A stretch of 64,000 bases of DNA. Source: CAMTUH01 sp947084935. GTDB lineage: Bacteria > Pseudomonadota > Gammaproteobacteria > Coxiellales > Coxiellaceae. The translations under genes and the position numbers were made by a program. The stretch covers positions 129,923 to 193,922 of the forward strand of contig CAMTUH010000006.1 in NCBI GenBank assembly GCA_947084935.1. Reading direction: 5' to 3'. The notes under the pieces were generated by a model that was not told the DNA's origin, searched no databases, and saw only the letters and a program-made list of their open reading frames with translations. How positions within the stretch are numbered: position 1 is the first letter of the stretch; each line of letters opens with the position of its first letter. This document shows, piece after piece, positions 1-8,568 of the stretch.

Positions 1-1245
1 ACGCACCCACGCTCGATCATCACTGATTTCTACAACACCGCGCTTACCAATCACCGCTTCTCGTCCGCTCACGATGGGCTTTCGCCGCGAACGAAGCGCC
101 AAATTAATCACCAGTAAAAAGAAAGCCGCAGTAACCAGCGCAACGACAATAATTAAATACATGGGAAGACTATAACCGATCGCCTCAGTTTTGACGAGCA
201 TAATAGAGCCGATGACAAAACTGACGACGCCACCAATTCCCAAGGCACCAAAACTTGGCAAAAAAGCTTCGGCTACAATAAAAGCAATGCCCAGCAGTAT
301 TAATGCCAAGCCCGCGTAATTGATCGGTAATAATTGTAACGCATAAAGCGCCAATAACAGTGAAATACCACCCACGACACCCGGTACGATAAAACCGGGA
401 TTGGCAAATTCAAAAAAGAGTCCGTAAAAACCAATCATCAGAAGAATATAAGCAACGCTGGGATCCGTAATGACGGTTAAAAATTTCGTGCGCCAGTCGG
501 GAAGAAATTCCACAATCGTTAAATTATCCGTCTGCATCGCTTTCATTTCACCACGCACACTGACTTTAAATCCGTTGGTTTGTTTAAATAAGTCCGGAAT
601 ATTCTCCGCAACGAAATTAATGACGTTTAATTTTAAGGCTTCTTTTGCCGATAAACTCTCGGCATGCGTTACGGCTTGCTCCGCCCACTGCACGTTGCGT
701 CCACGTAATTGCGCGAGACTGCGAATATACGCCTTTGCATCGTTAATGGCCTTCAATTCAGAAGCCGATGCTTTTTGCGCGGATTTTTTCTCTTTTTCTT
801 TTCCCTGCTCTTTATCAGGCGTTCCGGGTGTACCGATGCTCACCGGCGTCGCTGCCCCCAAATTCGTTCCCGGTGCCATCGCTGCTACGTGACTGGCGTA
901 TAAAATGTACGTGCCCGCACTGGCCGCACGCGCACCGCTCGGAGCAACAAAAGTAATCACGGGTATCGGAGACGACAGGATATCTTTGATAATCCCCCGC
1001 ATCGATGTACTGAGGCCACCCGGGGTATCCATGCGCAGAATAATCACGGTTGCGTTTTGGTCTTCGGCCTTCTTAAATCCTCGGTGAACAAAGTCTTGAG
1101 TGGCGGGGCCAATGCCTCCGTTGATATCCAACAAGACGGCCGTTCGATTCGCCGGCATTTGGGCAATAAGATTTCCCGCTAGGAAGAGCAGGCTGAAGGC
1201 AATCCATACTGCCCAATACCAGCGAATTTTTCGCTTGAAGTGCAT
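1..1245 (-). CDS. NfeD-family ClpP-class membrane serine protease, C-terminus cut by window edge
   Basis: 415 codons are visible from an ATG at 1245 and the frame runs off the left edge. A basic start and a hydrophobic stretch at residues about 11-29 form a signal peptide or anchor. A ClpP/S49-type domain follows, with MDTPGG near residue 72 and GARAASAGT near 104-112; the Ser at about 109 fits the catalytic Ser of archaeal 1510-N proteases, and a Lys near 165-171 would complete the dyad. After a Lys/Glu/Ala-rich insert, about four membrane segments lead into the start of the NfeD OB-fold, where the sequence stops. The family is membrane bound and is linked to stomatin (SPFH) partners; the partner gene would lie downstream, outside the window. 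The family call is firm; its substrate is unknown. Confidence 0.85.
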   Translation of the reverse strand, partial: MHFKRKIRWYWAVWIAFSLLFLAGNLIAQMPANRTAVLLDINGGIGPATQDFVHRGFKKAEDQNATVIILRMDTPGGLSTSMRGIIKDILSSPIPVITFVAPSGARAASAGTYILYASHVAAMAPGTNLGAATPVSIGTPGTPDKEQGKEKEKKSAQKASASELKAINDAKAYIRSLAQLRGRNVQWAEQAVTHAESLSAKEALKLNVINFVAENIPDLFKQTNGFKVSVRGEMKAMQTDNLTIVEFLPDWRTKFLTVITDPSVAYILLMIGFYGLFFEFANPGFIVPGVVGGISLLLALYALQLLPINYAGLALILLGIAFIVAEAFLPSFGALGIGGVVSFVIGSIMLVKTEAIGYSLPMYLIIVVALVTAAFFLLVINLALRSRRKPIVSGREAVIGKRGVVEISDDRAWVR

Positions 1246-1365
1246 CGCCGCTTCCTTGTCGTAATTAATATCCGGGTGGGATCATTGTAAAGTGCGGAAC
1301 CGGCAATCTCAAGGCGAATGATGTCTTACCCTCAGCAACGTCCCGCGGCTTGCTCTTTCCCTACA

Positions 1366-1417
1366 CGGAACGCTCCGGAGAAACAACGGGCTCCCGGCAT
1401 TCCTCCGGAGCGTTCCG
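1366..1417. repeat. Perfect 15-bp inverted repeat (hairpin) between nfeD and cysS
   Basis: Bases 1366-1380 are the exact reverse complement of 1403-1417, with a 22-base loop. The hairpin lies in the 1246-1478 spacer, which has no credible gene. No T-run follows on either strand, so a simple Rho-independent terminator is not supported. The phrase ACGTCCCGCGGCTTG just before it recurs near 53808. Confidence 0.8.
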
Positions 1418-1431
1418 AGAGCAAATCATGT

Positions 1432-1456
1432 GTTGGGCTTCGAAGCTCAGCCCAAC
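1432..1456. repeat. Short GTTGGGCT/AGCCCAAC palindrome upstream of the cysS 3' end
   Basis: GTTGGGCT (1432-1439) pairs with AGCCCAAC (1449-1456) around a 9-base loop, 15 bases after the larger hairpin. It looks like part of an intergenic palindromic repeat rather than a gene element. It lies just past the cysS stop codon on the cysS transcript. Confidence 0.6.
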
Positions 1457-1478
1457 CTACGAAGCCTAACGGTTTGAA

Positions 1479-2861
1479 TCACTCCCGCCGCCAGGTGGTG
1501 CCGCTGGGGCTGTCTTCAATCACAACGCCCAGGGATTTTAATTCACTGCGTAAACGATCGGCCAAAGCCCACTCTTTTTCCGCGCGCGCCGCATTTCTGG
1601 CTTGAATCAGCTCTTCTACACGCTTCACGTCAACGGATTTTTCCCCGCGCCGTAAAAAATCTTCTGGGTCAAGCTGCAGAATACCGAACAACTCTGCCAA
1701 TTGCTTTAATTCAGTCGCCAATTCCGCCGCTTTTTCTAATTGATTTTCATTTCGAAAGCGATTAATTTCGCGGGCCAGTTCAAAAAAGATAGCAAACGCT
1801 TCGGGTGTATTGAAATCATCGTCCATGACCCGATGGAAACGCTCCGTGAAATCACTCGATTTTATGGGCTTTTTAAGCGGCAGGCCACGAATCGCAATAT
1901 ACAATCGCTCTAAACCACTTCGTGCCTGAGTCATTTGTTCTTCTGAATAACTGATCGGACTTCGGTAGTGCCCCGACAAGAAAAAATAACGTAATGTTTC
2001 GACATCGTGTTTTTCCAGCGCATCACGGATGCGGATAATGTTGCCCACTGATTTCGACATTTTTTCTCGATCGATCTGCAACAGTCCGGAATGAATCCAC
2101 GTTTTAACGAACGGTTTATGCTCGGCCGCCTCCGATTGCGCAATTTCATTTTCATGATGCGGAAATTTTAAATCTAACCCACCACCGTGAATATCAAACG
2201 GTTGCCCCAGTAAAGTACTGGCCATTGCCGAACACTCAATATGCCATCCCGGACGTCCTTCGCCCCACGGTGAATTCCATTTGGGTTCGTTGGGTTTAGA
2301 TAATTTCCACAGAGTAAAATCCAGAGGATCTCGCTTGCCCTCATTAATTTCCACCCGAGCGCCTGCACGCAACTGATCGATGTCGCGGTGTGATAATTTA
2401 CCGTAGTCTTTGAAACGCCGAACGTCAAAACACACGTCGCCATTCTCAGCAACGTACGCGTAATTTTCATCAATCAATTTTTGAATGAGCGCAATAATTT
2501 GCGGCATGAATTGTGTCGCACGCGGCTGATGATCCGGAGGCAATACATTCAAGGCACGCTCGTCTTCGCGATACGCGTTAATAAAACGCTCAGTTAATGC
2601 TTTCCAGTCTTCGCGATTCTCGTTCGCGCGATTAATAATTTTATCGTCAATATCGGTGATGTTTTTGACGTAAGTCACTTCGAACCCACGCGCACGTAAG
2701 TAACGAATGATCATGTCGAATGCCACCCAATACCGTGCGTGACCAATATGACAGTAATCGTAGACTGTCATTCCACAAGCGTAGACAGAAATTTTCCCAG
2801 GCTGCAACGGCTCAAAAGGCTCTTTCTTTTTCGTGAGACTGTTAAAAATGGTCAGCTTCAT
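1479..2861 (-). CDS. cysS: Cysteinyl-tRNA synthetase
   Basis: 460 aa, the normal length for a bacterial CysRS, which charges tRNA-Cys in the cytoplasm. The class I signatures are clear: HIGH at residues 38-41 and KMSKS at 267-271. The expected zinc ligands are all present: Cys29, Cys210, His235 and Glu239. The start ATG overlaps the stop of upstream gltX by four bases (ATGA), so the two synthetases are translationally coupled. Nothing looks degraded. Identification is essentially certain. Confidence 0.98.
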   Translation of the reverse strand: MKLTIFNSLTKKKEPFEPLQPGKISVYACGMTVYDYCHIGHARYWVAFDMIIRYLRARGFEVTYVKNITDIDDKIINRANENREDWKALTERFINAYREDERALNVLPPDHQPRATQFMPQIIALIQKLIDENYAYVAENGDVCFDVRRFKDYGKLSHRDIDQLRAGARVEINEGKRDPLDFTLWKLSKPNEPKWNSPWGEGRPGWHIECSAMASTLLGQPFDIHGGGLDLKFPHHENEIAQSEAAEHKPFVKTWIHSGLLQIDREKMSKSVGNIIRIRDALEKHDVETLRYFFLSGHYRSPISYSEEQMTQARSGLERLYIAIRGLPLKKPIKSSDFTERFHRVMDDDFNTPEAFAIFFELAREINRFRNENQLEKAAELATELKQLAELFGILQLDPEDFLRRGEKSVDVKRVEELIQARNAARAEKEWALADRLRSELKSLGVVIEDSPSGTTWRRE

Positions 2862-4255
2862 GCGCGTGCCTTTTGCAATCGCCGGTGTACTTTATCGTGG
2901 CCGATCAGCACAATTAATTTCTCTAATTCCGGACCGTGCTCGGAACCGGTTAACGCAATTCGCAAGGGCTTATATAAAGCGGGTCCTTTTAATCCCGTAT
3001 TTTCTTTAAGATATCCAATCACTTCTTTCAGATTATTATCAAACTTTTTGAACGCCGTCAGTGCCTCAGTGAAATATTTTTCACCCACGGCGTGCAGCAA
3101 CTGCCGGTGTTCATCGCTGTGCGTCAGGTTATCTTCAAAGCAGACACGCGCCCAATAGTCAACATTTTCTGGAAACAACACATTGTGTTTTATCGTTTCA
3201 ATAAACAATGGTTTCTCCTTTTCGGGAATTAATTGCTGCGTTTTTTCTCCAATCCAATCCAGAAATTGTTTTTCCGATAAACGTTCCACGGCTCGCTTCT
3301 GCCAATACTCCAATTGCGACGCATCGAATTTTGCCGGCGATTTACTGAGTGATTCCACACGAAAATTTTCGGCTAATTCTTTAGCCGTCATGAAATCGTC
3401 GCGTTCGTAATAATGCCCCAAGCGGGCCATGTAATTGACCACGGCATCGGGCAGATAACCCAATGTTCGCAATTCCTGAATGCTTCGACTGCCGTGCCGT
3501 TTTGATAACGGGCTGCCATCTGACCCCACGATCAGTGAAATATGCCCGTAGTGGGGAACGGACAAAGACAAGGCTTGTAAAATCAGAATTTGCCGCGGCG
3601 TGTTGGTGAGGTGATCTTCTCCGCGAAAAACGTGTGTCACACCCATTAACGCATCATCAATCACACTGCAAAATAAGAAGGGCGATGTGCCATTCGCGCG
3701 ACGAATAATAAAATCACCGATATCGTTCGTATTAAATCGCTGCTCGCCCCGAACCAAATCCACGAAGGTAACGACCTCATCGTCGGGAATGCGAAATCGT
3801 AACGTAGGCCTTAATCCGTGTGCGATTTTTTGTTCGCGCTCTTCGGAAGTGAGCGCTCGACACGTTCCTGCGTAACGCGGCGGCTTTCCACTGGCGCGCT
3901 GCACTTTCCGCATCAAAGCCAGTTGCTCTTCGGTGCAAAAACAGGGATAAGCCTGATCGGCTTCTTCCAACCGTTGATAATAATCGTCGTAAATCGCTTG
4001 GCGTTTTGATTGATGATACGGTCCTTTTCCATCGTCCATGCCCGGGCCTTCTTGCCACACCAAACCCAACCAATGCAAGTCTTTCCGCAGAGCGAAGTCG
4101 TACTCTTCTTTCGAACGCTCAACGTCAGTGTCTTCGATCCGCAATAAAAATACGCCACCCTGATTTCTCGCGAACAGGTAGCTGAACAAGGCCGTGCGCG
4201 CGTTACCGAGGTGTATCAAGCCCGTTGGGCTGGGTGCGAATCGTGTTTTGATCAT
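2858..4255 (-). CDS. gltX: Glutamyl-tRNA synthetase
   Basis: 465 aa class I synthetase. The N-terminus carries PSPTGLIHLGNAR (the HIGH equivalent is HLGN) and the KMSKS-type loop reads PLSKRHG. It charges tRNA-Glu; some bacteria have two GltX paralogues, so discrimination between tRNA-Glu and tRNA-Gln cannot be settled from one copy. It is the first gene of a gltX-cysS pair with a four-base overlap. The leader upstream of the ATG at 4255 runs into the large palindrome at 4287-4388 that separates it from divergent lpxH. Confidence 0.97.
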   Translation of the reverse strand: MIKTRFAPSPTGLIHLGNARTALFSYLFARNQGGVFLLRIEDTDVERSKEEYDFALRKDLHWLGLVWQEGPGMDDGKGPYHQSKRQAIYDDYYQRLEEADQAYPCFCTEEQLALMRKVQRASGKPPRYAGTCRALTSEEREQKIAHGLRPTLRFRIPDDEVVTFVDLVRGEQRFNTNDIGDFIIRRANGTSPFLFCSVIDDALMGVTHVFRGEDHLTNTPRQILILQALSLSVPHYGHISLIVGSDGSPLSKRHGSRSIQELRTLGYLPDAVVNYMARLGHYYERDDFMTAKELAENFRVESLSKSPAKFDASQLEYWQKRAVERLSEKQFLDWIGEKTQQLIPEKEKPLFIETIKHNVLFPENVDYWARVCFEDNLTHSDEHRQLLHAVGEKYFTEALTAFKKFDNNLKEVIGYLKENTGLKGPALYKPLRIALTGSEHGPELEKLIVLIGHDKVHRRLQKARA

Positions 4256-4286
4256 GACAATTAACCGTTTAAGTTTTTGGCGTGCC

Positions 4287-4388
4287 AGCCGATGGAGTTA
4301 CCTATTTTTCCGCTCCGTGGACCATCCATGGCCCATCCCGCGCCCGTCCATGGCGCTAGTCGCGGAAAAATAGGTAACTCCATCGGCT
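4287..4388. repeat. 27-bp perfect inverted repeat between divergent gltX and lpxH
   Basis: The arm at 4287-4313 is the exact reverse complement of 4362-4388. The 48-base GC-rich centre holds two CCATGG sites. The element sits in the 230-base divergent spacer, so it lies inside one or both 5' leaders. Long near-identical arms with a GC-rich core suggest a mobile palindromic repeat, or a structure that affects transcription both ways. No protein is encoded here. Confidence 0.85.
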
Positions 4389-4485
4389 TTGACGCTCCCT
4401 TGTGGGCTTGCTGGGACGTTCTTCCCCTCCCGCCCAAAAGTCACTATTATTGCAACTTTACGAACGCAAATGCAACGAGCCCTTG

Positions 4486-5217
4486 ATGCCACATGCTTTA
4501 TTCATTTCCGATTTGCATCTGCAGGAAGAAGCGCCTTCGATCGTAGAAGCGTTTCAAAATTTCATGCGTGAACGAGCTCCCTCCGCCGATGCTTTGTATG
4601 TTCTGGGCGATTTTTTTGAGACGTGGATCGGCGATGACGATGAAAGCGCTTTTAATACCCAGTTAATTGTTACGCTGAGAAACCTCGTCGATAAAGGCAC
4701 GCCAGTTTATTTTATTCGCGGCAACCGTGATTTTCTTATTGGCAAACGATTTGCAGAAAAGACAGGCGCCACTCTACTCCCCGATCCCTCGCGGATTGAA
4801 TTGTATGGAAAACCGGTTCTGCTGTCTCACGGTGATCGCCTGTGCACGCTGGATTTAAAACATCAAGCTTATCGACGAAAAACCGAAAAACGGTGGTTGC
4901 AAAAATTATTTTTAAGCGTTCCACTTAAGTTACGCCGCAAGCTCGCGAAACGTTTACGAGAGAAAAGCAAAAAGCATAATTTAACAGCACCGCGGTATAT
5001 TACAGACGTTACGCACGACGAGGTTATTCGCCTCATGAAAGCGAATGACATCTATTTTTTAATACACGGTCACACGCACCGCCCGGGAATTCACGACGTT
5101 ACCGTCGATGGCCAACCCGGAAAACGAATCGTACTCGGCGCCTGGCACGATGGCATAAGCTATCTGACTTATTTTAACGATGGGCAGTTTGCGTTGGAAA
5201 ACCGTACAGTTAAGTGA
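4486..5217 (+). CDS. lpxH: UDP-2,3-diacylglucosamine diphosphatase
   Basis: 243 aa from the ATG at 4486; an earlier in-frame ATG at 4402 would add 28 residues unlike the family. LpxH is a peripheral membrane metallophosphoesterase that makes lipid X in lipid A synthesis. All metallophosphatase blocks are present: SDLHL, GDFFETWIGDD, RGNRDF, LSHGD and HGHTHRP. Length matches the roughly 240-aa E. coli enzyme. It is divergent from gltX and nearly touches pdxJ tail to tail, with three bases between stops. Confidence 0.95.
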   Translation: MPHALFISDLHLQEEAPSIVEAFQNFMRERAPSADALYVLGDFFETWIGDDDESAFNTQLIVTLRNLVDKGTPVYFIRGNRDFLIGKRFAEKTGATLLPDPSRIELYGKPVLLSHGDRLCTLDLKHQAYRRKTEKRWLQKLFLSVPLKLRRKLAKRLREKSKKHNLTAPRYITDVTHDEVIRLMKANDIYFLIHGHTHRPGIHDVTVDGQPGKRIVLGAWHDGISYLTYFNDGQFALENRTVK

Positions 5218-5220
5218 CCC

Positions 5221-5943
5221 TCACCTCGCCGCATCCATTAATACTTTCATCTCTTTCACTGCTGCAGCAAGCCCAACCAAAACCGCACGTGAAATAATAC
5301 TGTGACCAATGTTTAATGTGTGGATGACGGGTATCGCGGCAATAGGCTGCACGTTATGAATCGTCAAGCCGTGCCCCGCATTGACAATCAACTTCAAATT
5401 CGCCGCGTATTCCGCGGCTTTTTTGATTTGTGTTAAACATTGCTGACGATCGTAATCGGTACGCGCGTCCGCGTACTGACCGGTATGAATTTCTATTGCA
5501 GGAACTCCACACGCCACTGCCGCATCAATTTGTTCTTCGTCCGGATTAATAAATAAAGAAACTTCAATGCCCACCGCTTTTAATCGCTCACAAGCCACCT
5601 TAATGTGCGCTTTTTGCGAAACGACATCGAGGCCACCTTCCGTTGTGAGTTCTTCGCGTTTCTCAGGAACCAAACAACAATGCTCGGGTTTTACCGATTC
5701 CGCGATACGAATAATCGCCTCATTCGGCGCCATTTCTAAATTCATGGGGACGGTTAATTGTCTTTTCAAACGACGCACATCATCGTCTTGGATGTGACGT
5801 CGGTCTTCGCGCAAATGGAGCGTAATTTCATCCGCACCCGCTGCAACCGCAATTTGCGCCGCCTCCACCGGATCGGGATAATCCGTTCCCCGCGCCTGCC
5901 GCAACGTCGCAACGTGATCAATATTAACGCCTAGTTTTATCAT
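5221..5943 (-). CDS. pdxJ: Pyridoxine 5'-phosphate synthase
   Basis: 240 aa. It condenses 1-deoxyxylulose 5-phosphate with 3-amino-2-oxopropyl phosphate, the last ring-forming step of DXP-dependent vitamin B6 synthesis. Family blocks include LGVNIDHVATLRQARGT at the N-terminus, ITLHLREDRRHI, and the C-terminal AGHGL segment. The frame stays open to 6117, but those 58 extra codons come from repeat DNA at 5962-6130, so the ATG at 5943 is chosen. It is the last gene of the lepA-lepB-rnc-era-recO-pdxJ run. Confidence 0.96.
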   Translation of the reverse strand: MIKLGVNIDHVATLRQARGTDYPDPVEAAQIAVAAGADEITLHLREDRRHIQDDDVRRLKRQLTVPMNLEMAPNEAIIRIAESVKPEHCCLVPEKREELTTEGGLDVVSQKAHIKVACERLKAVGIEVSLFINPDEEQIDAAVACGVPAIEIHTGQYADARTDYDRQQCLTQIKKAAEYAANLKLIVNAGHGLTIHNVQPIAAIPVIHTLNIGHSIISRAVLVGLAAAVKEMKVLMDAAR

Positions 5944-5961
5944 AATGATTACCCATTTATT

Positions 5962-6040
5962 CCGTAGCCTGGGTGAAGCCCCCGCCTCGGGGCGTAACCC
6001 GGGAATTCCTTGACTTCGTAAGACTTCGTCAAGGCTACGG
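5962..6040. repeat. 79-bp palindromic element, family A copy 1
   Basis: It begins CCGTAGCCT (5962-5970) and ends AGGCTACGG (6032-6040), so it has 9-bp inverted ends. Inside is CCCGGGAATTCCTTGA, closely matching a second copy at 23831-23903. Related partial forms occur at 31791-31830 and 55072-55104. It lies in the recO-pdxJ spacer and is transcribed as part of the pdxJ leader. Confidence 0.8.
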
Positions 6041-6130
6041 TCTGAGTTTGGGGCGTTATGAAGCGCAAATAAAGCGCAGGAGGGCGGAGCCCGACGAGCC
6101 ATTGCGCGAAATAACACCCCAAACTCAGAC
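6040..6130. repeat. 91-bp palindromic element, family B copy 1
   Basis: The 20-base ends (6040-6059 and 6111-6130) are inverted repeats with one mismatch. Bases 6050-6080 match 63846-63876 at 30 of 31 positions, and GCCCGACGAGC (6089-6099) recurs at 63990-64000. It directly abuts family A copy 1. Inverted ends with a variable centre suggest a non-autonomous mobile element (MITE-like). No ORF of its own. Confidence 0.8.
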
Positions 6131-6147
6131 CAAGCAATACCCTTACT

Positions 6148-6840
6148 CTACCACAACTCCCGACTTTTGAGCGGCTTGCTCCCCAACAAACGATTGATTG
6201 CTAATCGCATTAAGCGTTTAACGTCATTGAGCGAAGTTTCATGCGAAAAATTTTCGTCACGCAGTGCCAGTAAACTCTCGCCAATAAATAACAGAGGCTC
6301 AGAATTATCCTCGCAGCGCAAAAATCCCCGATCGGGCAGATATTGATAATAGTGATTTGCTTCGATGGGTAATTTAGATTCCATGTCGTGTTGCAAAGGC
6401 AGGCCATAACCCAACTCATTCAACAAATGTTTTTCAAAAATCCGCAACACCATTTCATGTGAATGATTTTCCACTAAACGATTTAATGCATCCTGATAAG
6501 CGCGAAATAAATTCGGATAGGGGTCCTCTTTATGCAACAACCGCATGAGTAACTCATTAAGATAAAATCCGCACAATAATGCTTTTCCATCCAGCAAATA
6601 CGGAATTCCGCTCAACTCAACCGGACCCAACAATTTCAATTCACGCTGCCCCGTCCACGACACCACGAGCGGAAAAAATAATTCCAACCCCCCTTTATAT
6701 CTGGACTTTAAACCCCGCGCGCTCTTCGCTAACGCAGAAACACGACCGTGGTTAAGCGTGAACAACTCGACAATAAGACTGGTGTTACTGAAGGGACGAC
6801 GGTGCAACACAAATGCGGGTTCTAACAACACAAGAGGCAT
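6148..6840 (-). CDS. recO: DNA repair protein RecO
   Basis: 230 aa, close to the usual 235-245. RecO anneals complementary strands and helps RecR load RecA on SSB-coated gaps. The N-terminal OB-fold (residues about 5-80) has the typical LHRRPFSNTSLIVELFT start, and the helical domain carries CGFYLNELLMRLL. It sits between era and pdxJ, the standard gammaproteobacterial order, but is separated from era by a 139-base GC-rich repeat and from pdxJ by two palindromic elements. Identification is firm. Confidence 0.93.
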   Translation of the reverse strand: MPLVLLEPAFVLHRRPFSNTSLIVELFTLNHGRVSALAKSARGLKSRYKGGLELFFPLVVSWTGQRELKLLGPVELSGIPYLLDGKALLCGFYLNELLMRLLHKEDPYPNLFRAYQDALNRLVENHSHEMVLRIFEKHLLNELGYGLPLQHDMESKLPIEANHYYQYLPDRGFLRCEDNSEPLLFIGESLLALRDENFSHETSLNDVKRLMRLAINRLLGSKPLKSRELW

Positions 6841-6872
6841 ACTGGTGCACCCTAATTTCTGTAAATACAGAT

Positions 6873-6959
6873 GCCCGAGGGGTGGCGCCGGAGGCGGGGA
6901 CCCCGTCGCGCGCAGGCACGAGCACGACGGGGTGCCGCAGGCGACAGGACCCCGAGGGC
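6873..6959. repeat. GC-rich hairpin repeat between era and recO
   Basis: ACCCCGTCG (6900-6908) pairs exactly with CGACGGGGT (6925-6933). An outer pair, GCCCGAGGGG and CCCCGAGGGC, extends it imperfectly. The segment is far richer in G+C than the flanking genes. It lies inside the operon, where it may pause or attenuate transcription into recO. Confidence 0.6.
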
Positions 6960-6979
6960 AAGTTTAAAGAAACGCATCA

Positions 6980-7885
6980 TCACTCAAACCCCAATTCTTT
7001 GAGGAGCCGTTCGTTATCGGACCAGCCGCTTTTCACTTTAACCCAAAGCTGTAGAAATACTTTCTGCTTAAACCATTTTTCCATTGCTAAGCGCGCTTGC
7101 GTGCCAATTTTTTTCAACCGCTCACCACCCTTTCCGATAACAATCCCTTTCTGACTGTCCTTTTCCACCCAAATAACTGCTGAAATACGAATGATCGAAT
7201 CTCCTCGCTCAAACAGCACAATCGTAACCGCCAGGGCGTACGGAATTTCCTGACCCAACTGACGTACGGATTTTTCACGGATAATTTCTGCAGCCATGAA
7301 TTCATCGTTACCATTCGTAATTTGATCGGCGGGAAACTGAAAGGGAGCCTCAGGCAAACAGGGAATGATTTCTTTTTCCAGCACATCGACTTGTTCACCC
7401 GTTTTTGCGGATATCGGAATAATATCCCGAAAAGAAAATTTTCCGGCGATGGTTTCAATAAACGGCAACAATCGACCTCGGTCTTTTAATTCATCAATCT
7501 TATTAATCGCCAAAAAAACAGGCACACCAATATCTTTTAGCTGCTCCATGACCCATTGGTCATCCCGCTCCCACCGATCGGCCTCCATCATAAAAATAAT
7601 CACGTCCACGCTTTGTAATGCAAGTCGCGCCGCGCGATTTAAATAGTGACTCATCGCGCCGTGTTCCTCGGAATGCAACCCGGGCGTGTCTACGTAAACA
7701 ATTTGGGTATTTTTCTCAGTTTTAATACCAAAAATTTGATAGCGCGTGGTTTGTGGTTTTCGGGACGTGATACTGATTTTTTGTCCGAGCAGCCGATTCA
7801 GCAAAGTCGATTTACCGACGTTGGGTTGACCGATAATCGCAACGGTTCCACACCGGGAAGTTTTAAAATGGGTTCCATTATTCAT
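6980..7885 (-). CDS. era: GTPase Era
   Basis: 301 aa, full length. Era binds GTP and the 3' end of 16S rRNA during 30S maturation. GTPase motifs run in order: GQPNVGKST (G1) near residue 19, the Thr-rich switch after SRKPQTTR, DTPG (G3) and NKID (G4). The C-terminal KH domain shows GKGGERLKKIG. Its start lies eight bases inside the end of rnc, so era is coupled to RNase III, the same pairing as in E. coli. Confidence 0.97.
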   Translation of the reverse strand: MNNGTHFKTSRCGTVAIIGQPNVGKSTLLNRLLGQKISITSRKPQTTRYQIFGIKTEKNTQIVYVDTPGLHSEEHGAMSHYLNRAARLALQSVDVIIFMMEADRWERDDQWVMEQLKDIGVPVFLAINKIDELKDRGRLLPFIETIAGKFSFRDIIPISAKTGEQVDVLEKEIIPCLPEAPFQFPADQITNGNDEFMAAEIIREKSVRQLGQEIPYALAVTIVLFERGDSIIRISAVIWVEKDSQKGIVIGKGGERLKKIGTQARLAMEKWFKQKVFLQLWVKVKSGWSDNERLLKELGFE

Positions 7886-8546
7886 TTAATAATTCCAAAA
7901 ACCGTTCAGCCGCAATTTGTTCGGCACGACGCCGCGTAGTACTGACCCCTTTCGTTTCGTGCTTCAATCCTTCCACGTGGCAAATGACTGTGAACGTTTG
8001 TGCGTGCGCCTGCCCCGAAATTTTTGCTTTGTAATCGGGCAAGGGCATTTTGTGCGCTTGCAACCATTCTTGCAAGCGCGATTTCGGATCTTTTTTTGGC
8101 TTTAATTTCGATAAATCATCCACACGCTCACCGTACCAATTCAAAATACACGCGCGACACCCGTCTAATCCGGCGTCCATGTAAATAGCGCCCACCACGG
8201 CTTCCAGCGCGTCTGCTAAAATAGAACTTCTGTCTTTCCCGCCGCTTTTTTGTTCCCCCACACCTAAACGCAAGTGATCATTGATTTCTAAGTCCGTCGC
8301 TAATTGCGCGAGCACATCGCCATTAACCACGGAAGCACGCATGCGACTTAATTCGCCCTCGCGCGCATTGGGATGGCGCTGATACAATTCAGAAGTGATA
8401 ATAAATCCGAGCACGGCGTCCCCCAGAAATTCCAGACGTTCATTATTATCGGGGCCCGTACTGCGATGGCTTAAAGCATGTTCCAATAAATGCTCGTTGT
8501 GAAATCGATGCCCCAAACGTTCCATTAGTGGTTTGAGCTTTTCCAT
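7878..8546 (-). CDS. rnc: Ribonuclease III
   Basis: 222 aa. It cleaves double-stranded RNA, including rRNA precursors. The catalytic signature NERLEFLGDAVLG is at residues about 35-47, a second acidic cluster falls near DALEAVVGAIYMDAG, and a double-stranded-RNA-binding domain covers residues about 150-222 with a QIAAERFLELL helix. It lies between lepB and era and overlaps era by eight bases. Length and motifs are normal. Confidence 0.97.
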   Translation of the reverse strand: MEKLKPLMERLGHRFHNEHLLEHALSHRSTGPDNNERLEFLGDAVLGFIITSELYQRHPNAREGELSRMRASVVNGDVLAQLATDLEINDHLRLGVGEQKSGGKDRSSILADALEAVVGAIYMDAGLDGCRACILNWYGERVDDLSKLKPKKDPKSRLQEWLQAHKMPLPDYKAKISGQAHAQTFTVICHVEGLKHETKGVSTTRRRAEQIAAERFLELLNE

Positions 8547-8568
8547 GACTTCATCCTATTCTTAGAGG

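Noticed and set aside
470..892. Plus-strand open frame of 140 codons
   Set aside because: It lies opposite the NfeD-type gene, whose frame has clear family motifs; the plus frame resembles nothing and shadows it.
5944..6117. 58-codon N-terminal extension of pdxJ
   Set aside because: The bases are family A and B repeat DNA, and PdxJ proteins start at the IKLGVNIDHVATLRQ segment encoded from 5943.
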